A stretch of 64,000 bases of DNA from the NCBI RefSeq assembly GCF_001761385.1, contig NZ_CP017476.1, positions 4,577,501 through 4,641,500 on the forward strand. The letters run 5' to 3'. Position 1 is the stretch's first letter. Each line of letters opens with the position of its first letter. The position numbers and the translations under genes are program-made. Positions 34,856 through 43,657 of this stretch are shown here, in pieces. Origin of the DNA: Hydrogenophaga crassostreae (lineage in GTDB: Bacteria; Pseudomonadota; Gammaproteobacteria; Burkholderiales; Burkholderiaceae_C). The notes beneath the pieces are model-generated. The model ran no database searches. It saw nothing but the letters and a program-made list of their open reading frames with translations, and was not told the DNA's origin.

Positions 34856-37255
34856 TCAATTTCTGACGGGCCGTCCCGTGTTCAACATCCCCAGAATCCG
34901 CTCTTGCGTCTTGGGATGCACGATCAGCGCGCAGAACGCCTGGCGCTCCAGCGTCATCAGGTACTCCTCGGTCACCAGCGTGCCGGGGTCCACATCACCA
35001 CCGGTCACCACATTCGCGATCAGGGATGCGATGTGAAAATCGTGGCGGCTGATGAAACCTCCGTCGCGCATGTTGACCAGGCTGCCCAGAACCGTGGCCT
35101 TGCCATCACGGCCGGCCACCGGGAACAGGCGTTTGTGGGGCGCACGGTAGCCGCCAGCGAACAGGGCCTTGGCCTCGTTGATGGCAACAAACAGCAGCTC
35201 GTCTTTGTGGGGCACGATCACGTCGCTGTGCAACACGTAACCCAGCTGGCGCGATTCGATGGCGCTGGTGCCGACCTTGGCCATGGCCGCGGCGGTGAAG
35301 CCCTCGGTCAGGAAAGGCAACAGGTCTTTGCCGGTTGAGGTCTCAGCGTTTTCGGCCGCGCGGCGGGCGATGTAGGTCAGGCCGCCAGCGCCGGGCACCA
35401 GGCCCACACCGACTTCCACCAGGCCGATGTAGCTCTCCATGTGCACCACGCGGCGTGCGCTGTAAACAGCCAGCTCGCAACCGCCGCCCAGGGCCAGACC
35501 GCGCACGGCCGACACCACGGGCACGCTGGCGTAACGCAGGCGCAGCATGGTCTGCTGCATGAAGCCTTCGGCGTCTTCGATCGCCGCCACGCCCACGGCC
35601 ATGAAGGCCGGCAACATGGCCTGCAGGTCAGCGCCGGCGCTGAACGGCTCATCGCCCGACCAGACCACCAGGCCCTGGTATTCCTTCTCGGCCAACTCGA
35701 TGGCCATCATCAGGCCCTCGCAGACCTCGGGGCTGATGGCGTGCATCTTGGTCTTGATGCTGGCGATCAACACACCATCGTCTTGTGTCCAGACCCGGAT
35801 CGAATCGTTTTCTTCGATGGTCGTGCCGTCCGTCTGGAACTTGGCACCCACTTCACCCAGCAGCAGCTCGGGAAAGTGCTGCCGCTGGTACACCGGCAGA
35901 TTGCGGCGTGGCTCAAATGTTCCGGCGGAAGGATTCCACGAGCCCTCGGCGGTGTGCACGCCTCCGGCCTCGGCCACCGGGCCTTTGAACACCCACTCGG
36001 GCAGCGGCGCCTTGCTCAGCGCCTTGCCAGCGTCAATGTCTTCCTGAACCATCTTGGCCACGTCCAGCCATCCGGCTTCCTGCCAGAGTTCAAACGGGCC
36101 CTGCTTCATGCCAAAGCCCCAGCGCATGGCCTGGTCGACATCGCGTGCGGTGTCGGCAATGGTGGCCAGGTGCACCGCGGCGTAATGAAAGCCATTGCGC
36201 AGAATCGCCCACAGGAACTGGCCCTGAGGCCCTTCGCTGTCACGCAGCAGGCGCAGGCGCTCAGCCGCAGGGCGCTTCAACATGCGGCCGTACACCTCAT
36301 CGGCTTTGGCGCCGGCGGGCACATACTCGCCGCTGTCCAGTTCAAAGCGCGAAATCTCGCGACCCACCTTTTTGAAGAAACCGCCTTTGGTCTTCTGACC
36401 CAGCTTGCCCGCTTCAAGCAAGGCCTTGAGCACAGGCGGCGTGCCAAAGCTTTCGTAGAACGGATCGGTGTCCAGCGACAGGTTGTCCTGCAGCGTCTTG
36501 ATCACATGGGCCATGGTGTCCAGGCCCACCACGTCGGCGGTGCGGAAGGTGCCGCTGCTGGCGCGGCCCAGGCGCTTGCCCGTGAGGTCGTCCACCACGT
36601 CGTAGGTGAGGCCGAAATTGTCCACCTCTTTCATCGTCGCCAGCATGCCGGCGATGCCGATGCGGTTGGCGACGAAGTTCGGCGTGTCTTTGGCGCGCAC
36701 CACACCCTTGCCCAGGCCGCTGGTCACAAAGGCTTCCAGGTCGTCCAGGATTTTGGGTTCGGTGGTGGGCGTGTTGATCAGCTCCACCAGCGTCATGTAG
36801 CGCGGCGGGTTGAAGAAGTGGATGCCGCAGAAACGCGGCTTGATCGCCTCGGGCAGGCCCTCGCTCAACCGGGTGATCGACAAGCCGGAGGTGTTGGACG
36901 CCACGATGGTGTGCTCGGCCACAAAGGGCGCGATCTTTTTGTACAGATCATGCTTCCAGTCCATGCGCTCGGCGATGGCCTCGATGATGAGGTCACAACC
37001 GCGCAGCAATTCCAGGTGCTCTTCGTAGTTGGCCTGGCCGATCAGCGCCGCGTCAGAGGCCACCCCCAGCGGCGAAGGCTTGAGCTTCTTCAAACCGTCC
37101 ACGGCGCGGGAGACGATGCCGTTCTTCGGACCTTCCTTGGCCGGCAGGTCAAACAGCACCACCGGCACCTTGAGGTTGACGAGGTGGGCAGCAATCTGCG
37201 CACCCATCACGCCCGCGCCGAGCACGGCAACTTTGTTCACTTGAAATCGTTTCAT
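34856..37255 (-). CDS. FadN-type 3-hydroxyacyl-CoA dehydrogenase/enoyl-CoA hydratase
   Basis: A 799-residue bifunctional enzyme with the dehydrogenase first. The NAD-binding motif VAVLGAGVMGAQIAAHL is at residues about 8-25, FCGIHFFNPPRYMTL near 155, and the hydratase domain (VVWSGDEPFSAGADLQAML; VRGLALGGGCELAVYSARRV) lies in the C-terminal third. That domain order and length match Bacillus FadN, not E. coli FadB/FadJ, in which the hydratase comes first. It performs the two middle steps of beta-oxidation. The ATG at 37255 (MKRFQVNKVAV) is chosen by the Rossmann start and GGAAAG upstream. Confidence 0.93.
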   Translation of the reverse strand: MKRFQVNKVAVLGAGVMGAQIAAHLVNLKVPVVLFDLPAKEGPKNGIVSRAVDGLKKLKPSPLGVASDAALIGQANYEEHLELLRGCDLIIEAIAERMDWKHDLYKKIAPFVAEHTIVASNTSGLSITRLSEGLPEAIKPRFCGIHFFNPPRYMTLVELINTPTTEPKILDDLEAFVTSGLGKGVVRAKDTPNFVANRIGIAGMLATMKEVDNFGLTYDVVDDLTGKRLGRASSGTFRTADVVGLDTMAHVIKTLQDNLSLDTDPFYESFGTPPVLKALLEAGKLGQKTKGGFFKKVGREISRFELDSGEYVPAGAKADEVYGRMLKRPAAERLRLLRDSEGPQGQFLWAILRNGFHYAAVHLATIADTARDVDQAMRWGFGMKQGPFELWQEAGWLDVAKMVQEDIDAGKALSKAPLPEWVFKGPVAEAGGVHTAEGSWNPSAGTFEPRRNLPVYQRQHFPELLLGEVGAKFQTDGTTIEENDSIRVWTQDDGVLIASIKTKMHAISPEVCEGLMMAIELAEKEYQGLVVWSGDEPFSAGADLQAMLPAFMAVGVAAIEDAEGFMQQTMLRLRYASVPVVSAVRGLALGGGCELAVYSARRVVHMESYIGLVEVGVGLVPGAGGLTYIARRAAENAETSTGKDLLPFLTEGFTAAAMAKVGTSAIESRQLGYVLHSDVIVPHKDELLFVAINEAKALFAGGYRAPHKRLFPVAGRDGKATVLGSLVNMRDGGFISRHDFHIASLIANVVTGGDVDPGTLVTEEYLMTLERQAFCALIVHPKTQERILGMLNTGRPVRN

Positions 37256-37313
37256 TGCATTCTTTCCATCATGTGTATTCCAGGTCAAAGGCGCGGGATG
37301 CATTCACCCCGGG

Positions 37314-37385
37314 GCGCAGCGGATCCGGCTCAGCCGGTCCGCCTTCGCCGCCCCCTTGAGGGGGTCGCTCAAAGCGCGGCGGGGG
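37314..37385 (+). repeat. Post-stop palindromic element, copy c
   Basis: Contains GGATCCGGCTCAGCCGG, then GCCCCCTTGAGGGGG, then GCTCAAAGCGCGGCGGGGG. It lies three bases beyond the DUF2147 stop. The TGACG part of copies a and b is reduced to TCGCTC here. Confidence 0.72.
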
Positions 37386-37388
37386 TGT

Positions 37389-37823
37389 TCATTCAATGCG
37401 TTGCCAGATTTGCGTGCGGTAGAAGGGACCGATGTAGCCGCGGATCTGCAACTTCTTGCCGTCCTCGATCGGCGTCATCTTCAGCGCATAGGTCTTGCCG
37501 TTTTCGGGGTCGAGGATGTTGCCGCCCTCCCACACCGCTTCCGACGCCGCCTTCTTCGCGCCACGGATGATTTCCATGCCAAGCTTGGGCTTGTCCTTTC
37601 GCTCATCGGTGCACGCGGTGCACAGCGGCTCCTTGCTCTCGATCAAGGCTTTTTCAACCTTGCCGGTCAATACACCCGAGCCATTGGCCACGATGCGGAT
37701 TTCAGCCTTGGGCTTGTTGGTGTCGTCATCAATCGAGCGCCACAGGCCCTCAGGCGTTGCCTGGGCAAACGCGGACACACCCGCCGCAGCCAACAAGAGG
37801 GATAGAGCAGATTCTTTGATCAT
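37389..37823 (-). CDS. DUF2147-family periplasmic protein
   Basis: A 144-residue protein with a cleavable signal peptide (MIKESALSLLLAAAGVSAFA). The mature part begins ATPEGLWRSIDDDTNKPKAEI and contains CTACTDE, GMEIIRG and GGNILDPENGKTY, all usual in DUF2147. It should be periplasmic and beta-rich; function is unknown. The ATG at 37823 fits the signal peptide. Its place inside a cytoplasmic fatty-acid unit is unexplained but seen in other Burkholderiales as I recall. Confidence 0.88.
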   Translation of the reverse strand: MIKESALSLLLAAAGVSAFAQATPEGLWRSIDDDTNKPKAEIRIVANGSGVLTGKVEKALIESKEPLCTACTDERKDKPKLGMEIIRGAKKAASEAVWEGGNILDPENGKTYALKMTPIEDGKKLQIRGYIGPFYRTQIWQRIE

Positions 37824-37864
37824 GTTTGTCTCCGAAGCACGCGATGTCTTAAAAATCGAGAACA

Positions 37865-37934
37865 CCGCGGAACCGGCTGTGCCGGGCCGCTGGTGTCGCC
37901 CCCGGGAGGGGTTGGCGCGAAGCGCGACAGGAGC
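37865..37934 (+). repeat. Post-stop palindromic element, copy d (degenerate)
   Basis: CCGCGGAACCGGC leads to GCCCCCGGGAGGGG and GGCGCGAAGCGCGAC. It begins about five bases after the acyl-CoA dehydrogenase stop. The palindrome is weaker than in copies a to c. Confidence 0.62.
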
Positions 37935-37938
37935 AAGC

Positions 37939-39735
37939 TCAGGCCAGCGCCGCGTCGGTGTCCATCAAGACAGCAGAGCCAGCGCGCGCGGTGCGCATCA
38001 GCGTAGCGGTCTCGGGGAACAGCTTGGCAAAGTAGAAACGCGCCGTCTGCAGCTTGGCCACATAGAACGGGTCGGTGTTGCCGGCGGCGATTTCGCGCAA
38101 AGCGACCTGTGCCATACGGGCCCAGAAGTAGCCGAACACCAGATGGCCCGCAACACGCAGGTAGTCCACCGCGGCGGCGCCCACTTCATCCGGGTTCTGC
38201 AGACCCTTGAAACCGATCTCCATCGTGAACTTGGTGATCTGCTCACCCAGCACGGCAATCGGGTTGATGAACTCGGCCATCTTTTCGTTCACGCCTTCCT
38301 CCATCACCAGCGCACCCACCAGCTTGCCGAACTTCTTGAGCGCAGCGCCGTTGTCGCCCAGCACTTTGCGGCCCAGCAGGTCCAGCGACTGGATGGTGTT
38401 GGTGCCTTCGTAGATCATGTTGATGCGGGCATCGCGCACATGCTGCTCCATGCCCCACTCCTTGATATAGCCGTGGCCACCAAAGACCTGCTGGCACATG
38501 GTGGTCGCCTGGTAACCGTTGTCGGTCAGGAAGGCTTTAACGATGGGCGTCAGCAGGGACAGCATCTCGTCGCTGTCCTTGCGCACTTTCTCATCCGGGT
38601 GGTTGTGCACCTTCTCCAGCAACACCGAGCTGTAGATGGCCAGAGCCCTGCCGCCTTCGGCATACGCCTTGGCGGTGAGCAACATCTTGCGCACATCGGG
38701 GTGCACGATGATGGGATCGGCCGCCTTGTCTTTGGCTTTCACGCCGCTCAGCGAGCGCATCTGAATGCGGTCTTTGGCATAGGCCAGCGCATTCTGGTAG
38801 GCCACTTCGGTCAGACCCAGCGACTGGTTGCCCACGCCCAGGCGGGCGGCGTTCATCATCACGAACATGCCCTGCATGCCCTTGTTGGGCTTGCCGACCA
38901 TGGTGCCGATGGCGCCGTCGATCACGATCTGGGCCGTGGCGTTGGCCTTGATGCCCATCTTGTGTTCCAGGCCACCACAATGGATGGAGTTGCGCTCGCC
39001 CAGCGAACCGTCCTTGTTCACCAGGTACTTGGGTACCACGAACAGGCTCACACCCTTGATGCCGGCGGGGGCATCGGGCAGGCGGGCCAACACCAGGTGA
39101 ACGATGTTTTCCGCCATGTCGTGTTCACCGGCGCTGATGAAGATCTTGTTACCGGTGATCTTGTAGGTGCCGTCGGGCTGTGGCTCTGCCTTGGTGCGCA
39201 TCAGGCCGAGATCGGTACCGCAATGGGGTTCGGTCAGGCACATGGTGCCGGTCCATTCACCACTGGTCATCTTCGCCAGGTAGGTGGCTTTTTGCTCATC
39301 GGTACCGTGGGAGTGCAGCGAAGCGTAGGCGCCGTGCGTAAGGCCGGGGTACATGGTCCAGGCCTGGTTGGCCGAGTTCATCATCTCGTAGACACACTGG
39401 TTCACCACCAGTGGCAAGCCCTGACCACCAAACGCGGGGTCGCACGACAACGCAGCCCAACCGCCTTCAACATAGGTTTTGTAAGCTTCTTTGAAACCCT
39501 TGGGCGTGGTGACTTCGTGGGTCTTGATATCGAGTGTGCAGCCCTCGGCATCGCCGCTGATGTTGAGCGGGAAAATCACCTGCGTGGCGAACTTGCCTGC
39601 CTCCTCCAACACCGCATTGACCGTGTCGGCATCAATGTCCGCGTGCTGTGGCATGGCCTTGAGATCTTCGGTGACGTTGAACAGCTCGTGCATGACAAAC
39701 TGCATGTCGCGCAGTGGCGGGTTGTAGATAGGCAT
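37939..39735 (-). CDS. Acyl-CoA dehydrogenase, DmdC-type long form
   Basis: A 598-residue acyl-CoA dehydrogenase. FAD-binding and substrate segments include MCLTEPHCGTDLGLMRT and GNKIFISAGEHDMAENIVHLVL, and the catalytic-Glu region is MIYEGTNTIQSLDLLGRK. The length and the C-terminal helical extension match the DmdC/3-methylmercaptopropionyl-CoA dehydrogenase-like group rather than short FadE. The ATG at 39735 (MPIYNPPLRDM) is the family start, with GGAGAC upstream. It is the first enzyme gene after the TetR regulator. Confidence 0.94.
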   Translation of the reverse strand: MPIYNPPLRDMQFVMHELFNVTEDLKAMPQHADIDADTVNAVLEEAGKFATQVIFPLNISGDAEGCTLDIKTHEVTTPKGFKEAYKTYVEGGWAALSCDPAFGGQGLPLVVNQCVYEMMNSANQAWTMYPGLTHGAYASLHSHGTDEQKATYLAKMTSGEWTGTMCLTEPHCGTDLGLMRTKAEPQPDGTYKITGNKIFISAGEHDMAENIVHLVLARLPDAPAGIKGVSLFVVPKYLVNKDGSLGERNSIHCGGLEHKMGIKANATAQIVIDGAIGTMVGKPNKGMQGMFVMMNAARLGVGNQSLGLTEVAYQNALAYAKDRIQMRSLSGVKAKDKAADPIIVHPDVRKMLLTAKAYAEGGRALAIYSSVLLEKVHNHPDEKVRKDSDEMLSLLTPIVKAFLTDNGYQATTMCQQVFGGHGYIKEWGMEQHVRDARINMIYEGTNTIQSLDLLGRKVLGDNGAALKKFGKLVGALVMEEGVNEKMAEFINPIAVLGEQITKFTMEIGFKGLQNPDEVGAAAVDYLRVAGHLVFGYFWARMAQVALREIAAGNTDPFYVAKLQTARFYFAKLFPETATLMRTARAGSAVLMDTDAALA

Positions 39736-39784
39736 GGTGTGTCTCCTGATGAACAATTGAAATGAAAAATGCGAAAAACCTGGA

Positions 39785-40480
39785 TCAGGCGGGGGCTTTG
39801 GCCAACGTCCGTTTGGGATCCGTGCTGGCGGTGGAATCGGCCAGACACCGCTCAACGATGCCGTCGAACGCCGTTTGCGCGCGGCTCACCGAATCGGGCT
39901 GGCGCAGAAACCGCACCTCGTAATGCAACGCCAGAATCAAGGCGTGAATCTCAAACGCCACCTGACTGGCATCGAGGTTGGAACGCAGGTGGCCAGCGTC
40001 CATGGCCAGCTGAATGGCCCGGCGCATGGCAGCAAGCCAGGTGCTCACCGAGCTGGCCAGCGCATCGCGAACCGGGCCAGGCCGGTCATCGAACTCAACC
40101 GCGCCACTGATGTAGATGCAACCCGAATCCAGCTCCACCGAAGTGCGTTTCATCCAGTTGGCAAACAGGGCACGCAGGCGCGGCAGGCCTCTGGGCTGCG
40201 TCATTGCAGGGGCAAACACCTCATCCTCAAAACGGGTGTGGTATTCGCGTACCACCGAAATCTGCAGCTCCTCTCGCGAACCAAAATGCGCGAATACCCC
40301 CGATTTGCTCATTTGCATGACTTCCGCCAAGGCACCGATGGACAAGCCTTCGATGCCAATTTGCGTCGCAAGGCCCAAGGCGGCGTCCACGATCGCCGCC
40401 TTGGTCTGACGGCCTTTTTGCAAAGGCTTCAGATCAGCAGTTTCTCGCGGATGGCGCAGGGTGGAGGGCGTTTTGCTCAT
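39785..40480 (-). CDS. TetR-family regulator of the fatty-acid unit
   Basis: A 231-residue TetR protein. The helix-turn-helix is IGALAEVMQMSKSGVFAHFGSREEL near residue 50, after QTKAAIVDAALGLA. The C-terminal ligand domain is of the TetR_C family seen with acyl-CoA dehydrogenase operons, so the ligand is probably an acyl-CoA. It precedes the acyl-CoA dehydrogenase by 49 bases on the same strand and is probably co-transcribed and self-repressed. The ATG at 40480 starts the match (MSKTPSTLRHPRETA). Confidence 0.9.
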   Translation of the reverse strand: MSKTPSTLRHPRETADLKPLQKGRQTKAAIVDAALGLATQIGIEGLSIGALAEVMQMSKSGVFAHFGSREELQISVVREYHTRFEDEVFAPAMTQPRGLPRLRALFANWMKRTSVELDSGCIYISGAVEFDDRPGPVRDALASSVSTWLAAMRRAIQLAMDAGHLRSNLDASQVAFEIHALILALHYEVRFLRQPDSVSRAQTAFDGIVERCLADSTASTDPKRTLAKAPA

Positions 40481-40529
40481 GCGGACTGGCGTGGATGGGG
40501 AAAAAAGCAAGGAATCGAGCGGGCTCAAT

Positions 40530-40553
40530 AAAAAGAACGACCGTGCTATTTTT
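40530..40553 (-). promoter_or_regulatory. Candidate TetR operator
   Basis: AAAAAGAAC GACCGTGC TATTTTT lies about 50 bases upstream of the TetR ATG. It has A/T outer arms and an imperfect GACCGTGC centre, reminiscent of acyl-CoA-responsive TetR sites upstream of such operons. No second copy lies ahead of the acyl-CoA dehydrogenase gene. The rest of the 243-base gap holds no gene. Confidence 0.35.
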
Positions 40554-40723
40554 ACACCAAATCTCGCCAACGTCCAAACATTTGATGGGTTTTCGGCAGA
40601 AAAAAGTGGGCGTCTTGTCCAGATGAGGCCGGCAAAGGACACACAGGTCCCCACCTAAGACAACCCTGCGATCGGCCTCAAGCCCACCTGGGAAAGGCCA
40701 AGGTCTGCGGCCTGACCCCGTTT

Positions 40724-41398
40724 TCAATGGGGCAGCAAAACCGCCAAACTGTGTTCCAGGCTCTCACTGGGCAGGCGCTTGAAGCCGCTGCGCGCGAAGC
40801 GCTGGAGCCGCCCCACGCAAAAAGCGCACACCACCGATGCGGAGGCCTGAGCGTCAACCGTGGGGGCAACCGAGCCCGCCTGGGCCGCTGCTTCGCGAAG
40901 GTCCTGGCGCAAAGACGCTTCGATTTTGTCAAAGAACAGGTTCATGCGCTGCTGCAGGCGGTCGTTCTCAAACACCAAAGCGTCGCCCACCATGACGCGA
41001 GCCATGCCCGGATTGCGTTCGCCAAATTGCAGCAAGAGGGTGACCAGCTTGCGGCAGCGTGCCACCGCGTCGGGCTCGCGCTCGCTCAACTGATTGACCA
41101 GGCTGAACACCGATTGCTCGATGAATTCGATCAGCCCTTCAAACATTTGCGCCTTGCTCGCGAAGTGCCGGTACAGCGCCGCTTCACTCACTCCCAGGCG
41201 GGCAGCCAGTGCGGCTGTCGTGACGCGCTCTGCGCCGGGCTGCTCCAGCATGGATGCCAGAGCCTCAAGGATCTGCACCCGCCGCTCACCGGGTTTCGGG
41301 CGTTTGCGGGCACCCACATCCAACGGCTTGCCCTGGGCGTCACCCGCATCTTCCACAACAGGGTCGGCGGCGTGCAATGAATCGTCGTTGGCGGTCAT
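40724..41398 (-). CDS. slmA: SlmA-like nucleoid occlusion TetR protein
   Basis: A 224-residue TetR-fold protein. The N-terminal RKRPKPGERRVQILEALASML and the helix-turn-helix ERVTTAALAARLGVSEAALYRHFAS match SlmA, which binds chromosomal sites and blocks FtsZ assembly over the nucleoid. Adjacent argB is the usual neighbour in Burkholderiales. The ATG at 41398 (MTANDDSLHAAD) is the first plausible start. It could instead be a generic TetR regulator, but motif and position favour SlmA. Confidence 0.82.
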   Translation of the reverse strand: MTANDDSLHAADPVVEDAGDAQGKPLDVGARKRPKPGERRVQILEALASMLEQPGAERVTTAALAARLGVSEAALYRHFASKAQMFEGLIEFIEQSVFSLVNQLSEREPDAVARCRKLVTLLLQFGERNPGMARVMVGDALVFENDRLQQRMNLFFDKIEASLRQDLREAAAQAGSVAPTVDAQASASVVCAFCVGRLQRFARSGFKRLPSESLEHSLAVLLPH

Positions 41399-41532
41399 GG
41401 CGGTGATCGTTGTGTTGTTGTGAATCGCGGGCGAAGGTCTGCAGGGCCAGCCTGCTGCTTGTCTGCCTCCGGAGAATTCTCGCACAGCGCTGGCCGCGCC
41501 CTGACCGGACGCTCCCCGCGCCCGTGCTCAAC

Positions 41533-42444
41533 TCAATGCGAACGAATCATGGTGCCAAAAGGCTGATTGCCCAAGACCTCCAGCAGCAAGGCGTGGGGCA
41601 CCCGACCATCCAGAATATGCACCGCCGTCACACCGCTTTTTGCGGCATCCAAAGCACCGGAAATTTTAGGGATCATGCCGCCGGAAATCGTGCCGTCTTC
41701 GATCAAGGCGTCGATGGCGCGCGGCGTGAGCTCGGTGAGCAGTTCGCCATTTTTGTCGAGCACGCCACGGATGTTGGTCAACATCAGCAACTTCTCTGCC
41801 TGCAGCACCGTGGCCAGCTTGGCCGCCACCACATCGGCGTTGATGTTGTAGCTCTCGTTGTTCTCGCCAAAGCCGATCGGGCTGACCACCGGAATGAAGG
41901 CATCGTCCTGCAGCGCCCTGACCGCACTGGGGTCGATACTGACCACATCACCCACCTGACCCACGTCGTGCTCTTTCGAGGGGTCCTTCTGATCGGTCAG
42001 CCGCAGCTTGCACGCACGGATCATGGCGCCGTCGCGCCCGGTCAAGCCCACAGCCTTGCCACCGGCCGCGTTGATCATGCCCACGATGTCCTGCTGCACC
42101 TGGCCGCCCAGCACCCACTCGACCACCTCCATGGTTTCGGCGTCGGTCACCCGCATACCCTGGATGAATTCACCCTTCTTGCCCAGGCGCTGGAGCAGCA
42201 TTTCAATCTGAGGGCCGCCGCCATGCACCACCACAGGGTTGATGCCCACCAGCTTGAGCAACACCACGTCTTCAGCAAAATCCTGTTGCAAGGCGGGATC
42301 GGTCATGGCGTTGCCGCCGTACTTGATCACCATGGTCTTGCCGTGGTACTTGCGGATGTAGGGCAAAGCCTGCGCCAGGATCTCAGCCTTCTCGCGCGGC
42401 TGGATGTGGGCGAGCTCGTCAGGGTTGGGATGCGGGATGGTCAT
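41533..42444 (-). CDS. argB: Acetylglutamate kinase
   Basis: A 303-residue kinase for the second step of arginine synthesis (N-acetylglutamate to its 5-phosphate). Motifs include KTMVIKYGGNAM, VHGGGPQIEMLL, the GLTGRDG segment and YNINADVVAAKLA. The N-terminal helix before KTMVIKYGG and the length match hexameric arginine-inhibited kinases, so feedback inhibition by arginine is likely. It ends 134 bases before slmA in the same direction. The ATG at 42444 fits the family start. Confidence 0.96.
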   Translation of the reverse strand: MTIPHPNPDELAHIQPREKAEILAQALPYIRKYHGKTMVIKYGGNAMTDPALQQDFAEDVVLLKLVGINPVVVHGGGPQIEMLLQRLGKKGEFIQGMRVTDAETMEVVEWVLGGQVQQDIVGMINAAGGKAVGLTGRDGAMIRACKLRLTDQKDPSKEHDVGQVGDVVSIDPSAVRALQDDAFIPVVSPIGFGENNESYNINADVVAAKLATVLQAEKLLMLTNIRGVLDKNGELLTELTPRAIDALIEDGTISGGMIPKISGALDAAKSGVTAVHILDGRVPHALLLEVLGNQPFGTMIRSH

Positions 42445-42596
42445 GGGTGTGGGTCCAAAAACAGGTCGTTCGATCTGAGAGAAATTGTAGGCTCCGCAGA
42501 ACCCTACCCCAAACCCCCGTTCTACCGCCACTTCGACCCGGGGGCACACCGATCCAGCAGAGCGAAACCGAGATGCCACCATCCTGCGCAGAAAAC

Positions 42597-42629
42597 AAAA
42601 AAGCGACCCACTTGCGAGGGTCGCTTTTT
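42597..42629. terminator. Bidirectional intrinsic terminator after tRNA-Gly
   Basis: AAAAAAGCGACCC and GGGTCGCTTTTT are inverted copies around an 8-base loop. A T-run follows on either strand. It lies downstream of tRNA-Gly on the minus strand and upstream of argB. Confidence 0.8.
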
Positions 42630-42654
42630 AAAGCGCTTTGCAGCGCGTGCCATA

Positions 42655-42730
42655 TGGAGCGGGATAAGAGACTCGAACTCTCGACCTATACCTTGGCAAG
42701 GTATCGCTCTACCAACTGAGCTAATCCCGC
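42655..42730 (-). tRNA. tRNA-Gly (anticodon GCC)
   Basis: The 76-nt cloverleaf begins GCGGGATTAGCTC and ends TCCA with encoded CCA. The anticodon loop CTTGCCAAG gives GCC. T-loop GTTCGAGTC and an intact acceptor stem support a functional gene. Confidence 0.95.
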
Positions 42731-42744
42731 ATGACTGTTTCAAG

Positions 42745-42772
42745 CAAAAGCCCACCAAGCGATGGGCTTTTG
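42745..42772. terminator. Hairpin between the two tRNA genes
   Basis: CAAAAGCCCA and TGGGCTTTTG are perfect inverted arms around CCAAGCGA. It follows tRNA-Phe in the direction of transcription and could end or process that transcript. Confidence 0.65.
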
Positions 42773-42780
42773 AGAATGTT

Positions 42781-42856
42781 TGGTGGCCTGGGACGGAATC
42801 GAACCATCGACACGCGGATTTTCAATCCGCTGCTCTACCAACTGAGCTACCGGGCC
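42781..42856 (-). tRNA. tRNA-Phe (anticodon GAA)
   Basis: A 76-nt gene beginning GGCCCGGTAGCTC and ending with encoded CCA. The anticodon loop GATTGAAAATC gives GAA. The arms pair fully. Confidence 0.95.
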
Positions 42857-42910
42857 AAACAGAAGCGAGATTGTAGCAGTTTCTTTTGCCCTTTCTGGCA
42901 AGCGTCGAAC

Positions 42911-43627
42911 TTAAAGCGCATTGCGCTTGCTGCGCGCAAGATCAACACCCAGCTGTTTGAGTTTGCGGTAGAGATGGGTGCGCTCCAAACCGGTCTTTTC
43001 TGCCACGCGGGTCATCGATCCGGACTCGCGCGCCAGATGGTATTCAAAGTACGATTTTTCAAATTCATCACGTGCCTCGCGCAAGGGGCAATCCAGATTG
43101 AACGACTGCATGGACTGGGGTCCGATGTCGAGCACCACTTCAGGCAAGGTCCCGCCAGTCATGGCGGCCTCTACCGTGAGGTCTGGCGAGGAAACAGCCA
43201 CAAAGGCACCCACGGAGGACGGCACCGATGCCATGGGCATCAACCCTGTGGCCGACTTGGCCATGGGTTTGTTCAGCCCCACATCCACCGCTTTCAACAG
43301 CTTTTGCAGGGTGATCGGTTTTTCGAGGAAGGCTGTTGCACCAATGCGCGTGGCTTCCACTGCGGTGTCAATCGTGGCATGACCGCTCATCATGATCACC
43401 GGCATGGTGAGCTGGCCAGTACCCGACCATTCCTTGAGCAAGGTGACACCATCGGTGTCAGGCATCCAGATATCCAGAAGCACCAGATCAGGGCACATCG
43501 CCGCGCGCGCAGCGCGCGCCTGTGCGGCGTTTTCCGCCAACTCGACGGTGTGGCCTTCGTCGTTCAGGATCTCTGAGAGCAAATCTCGAATGCCGAGTTC
43601 GTCGTCTACGACCAATATATTTGCCAT
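42911..43627 (-). CDS. NtrX-like response regulator lacking an AAA+ domain
   Basis: A 238-residue response regulator. The receiver domain (residues 1-120) has the acidic pocket VVDDE, phosphorylated Asp52 in LVLLDIWMPD and Lys in FLEKPIT. A linker rich in Ala, Ser and Met follows, then a Fis-type helix-turn-helix (EYHLARESGSMTRVAEKTGLERTHLYRKLKQL). The central sigma-54 AAA+ ATPase of canonical NtrX is absent, so it cannot activate sigma-54 promoters directly. The short form appears to be the normal state in this lineage. The partner kinase gene ends 30 bases upstream. Confidence 0.9.
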   Translation of the reverse strand: MANILVVDDELGIRDLLSEILNDEGHTVELAENAAQARAARAAMCPDLVLLDIWMPDTDGVTLLKEWSGTGQLTMPVIMMSGHATIDTAVEATRIGATAFLEKPITLQKLLKAVDVGLNKPMAKSATGLMPMASVPSSVGAFVAVSSPDLTVEAAMTGGTLPEVVLDIGPQSMQSFNLDCPLREARDEFEKSYFEYHLARESGSMTRVAEKTGLERTHLYRKLKQLGVDLARSKRNAL

Positions 43628-43657
43628 GGCTTCTTGTGCTTCCCTCTGAGGATGTTG

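Noticed and set aside
37495..39765. A 756-codon plus-strand frame
   Set aside because: Antisense to DUF2147 and acyl-CoA dehydrogenase genes; no domain recognised.
2152..40480. Horizontal transfer islands
   Set aside because: No integrase, IS, att site, tRNA disruption or clear shift in base composition was seen.
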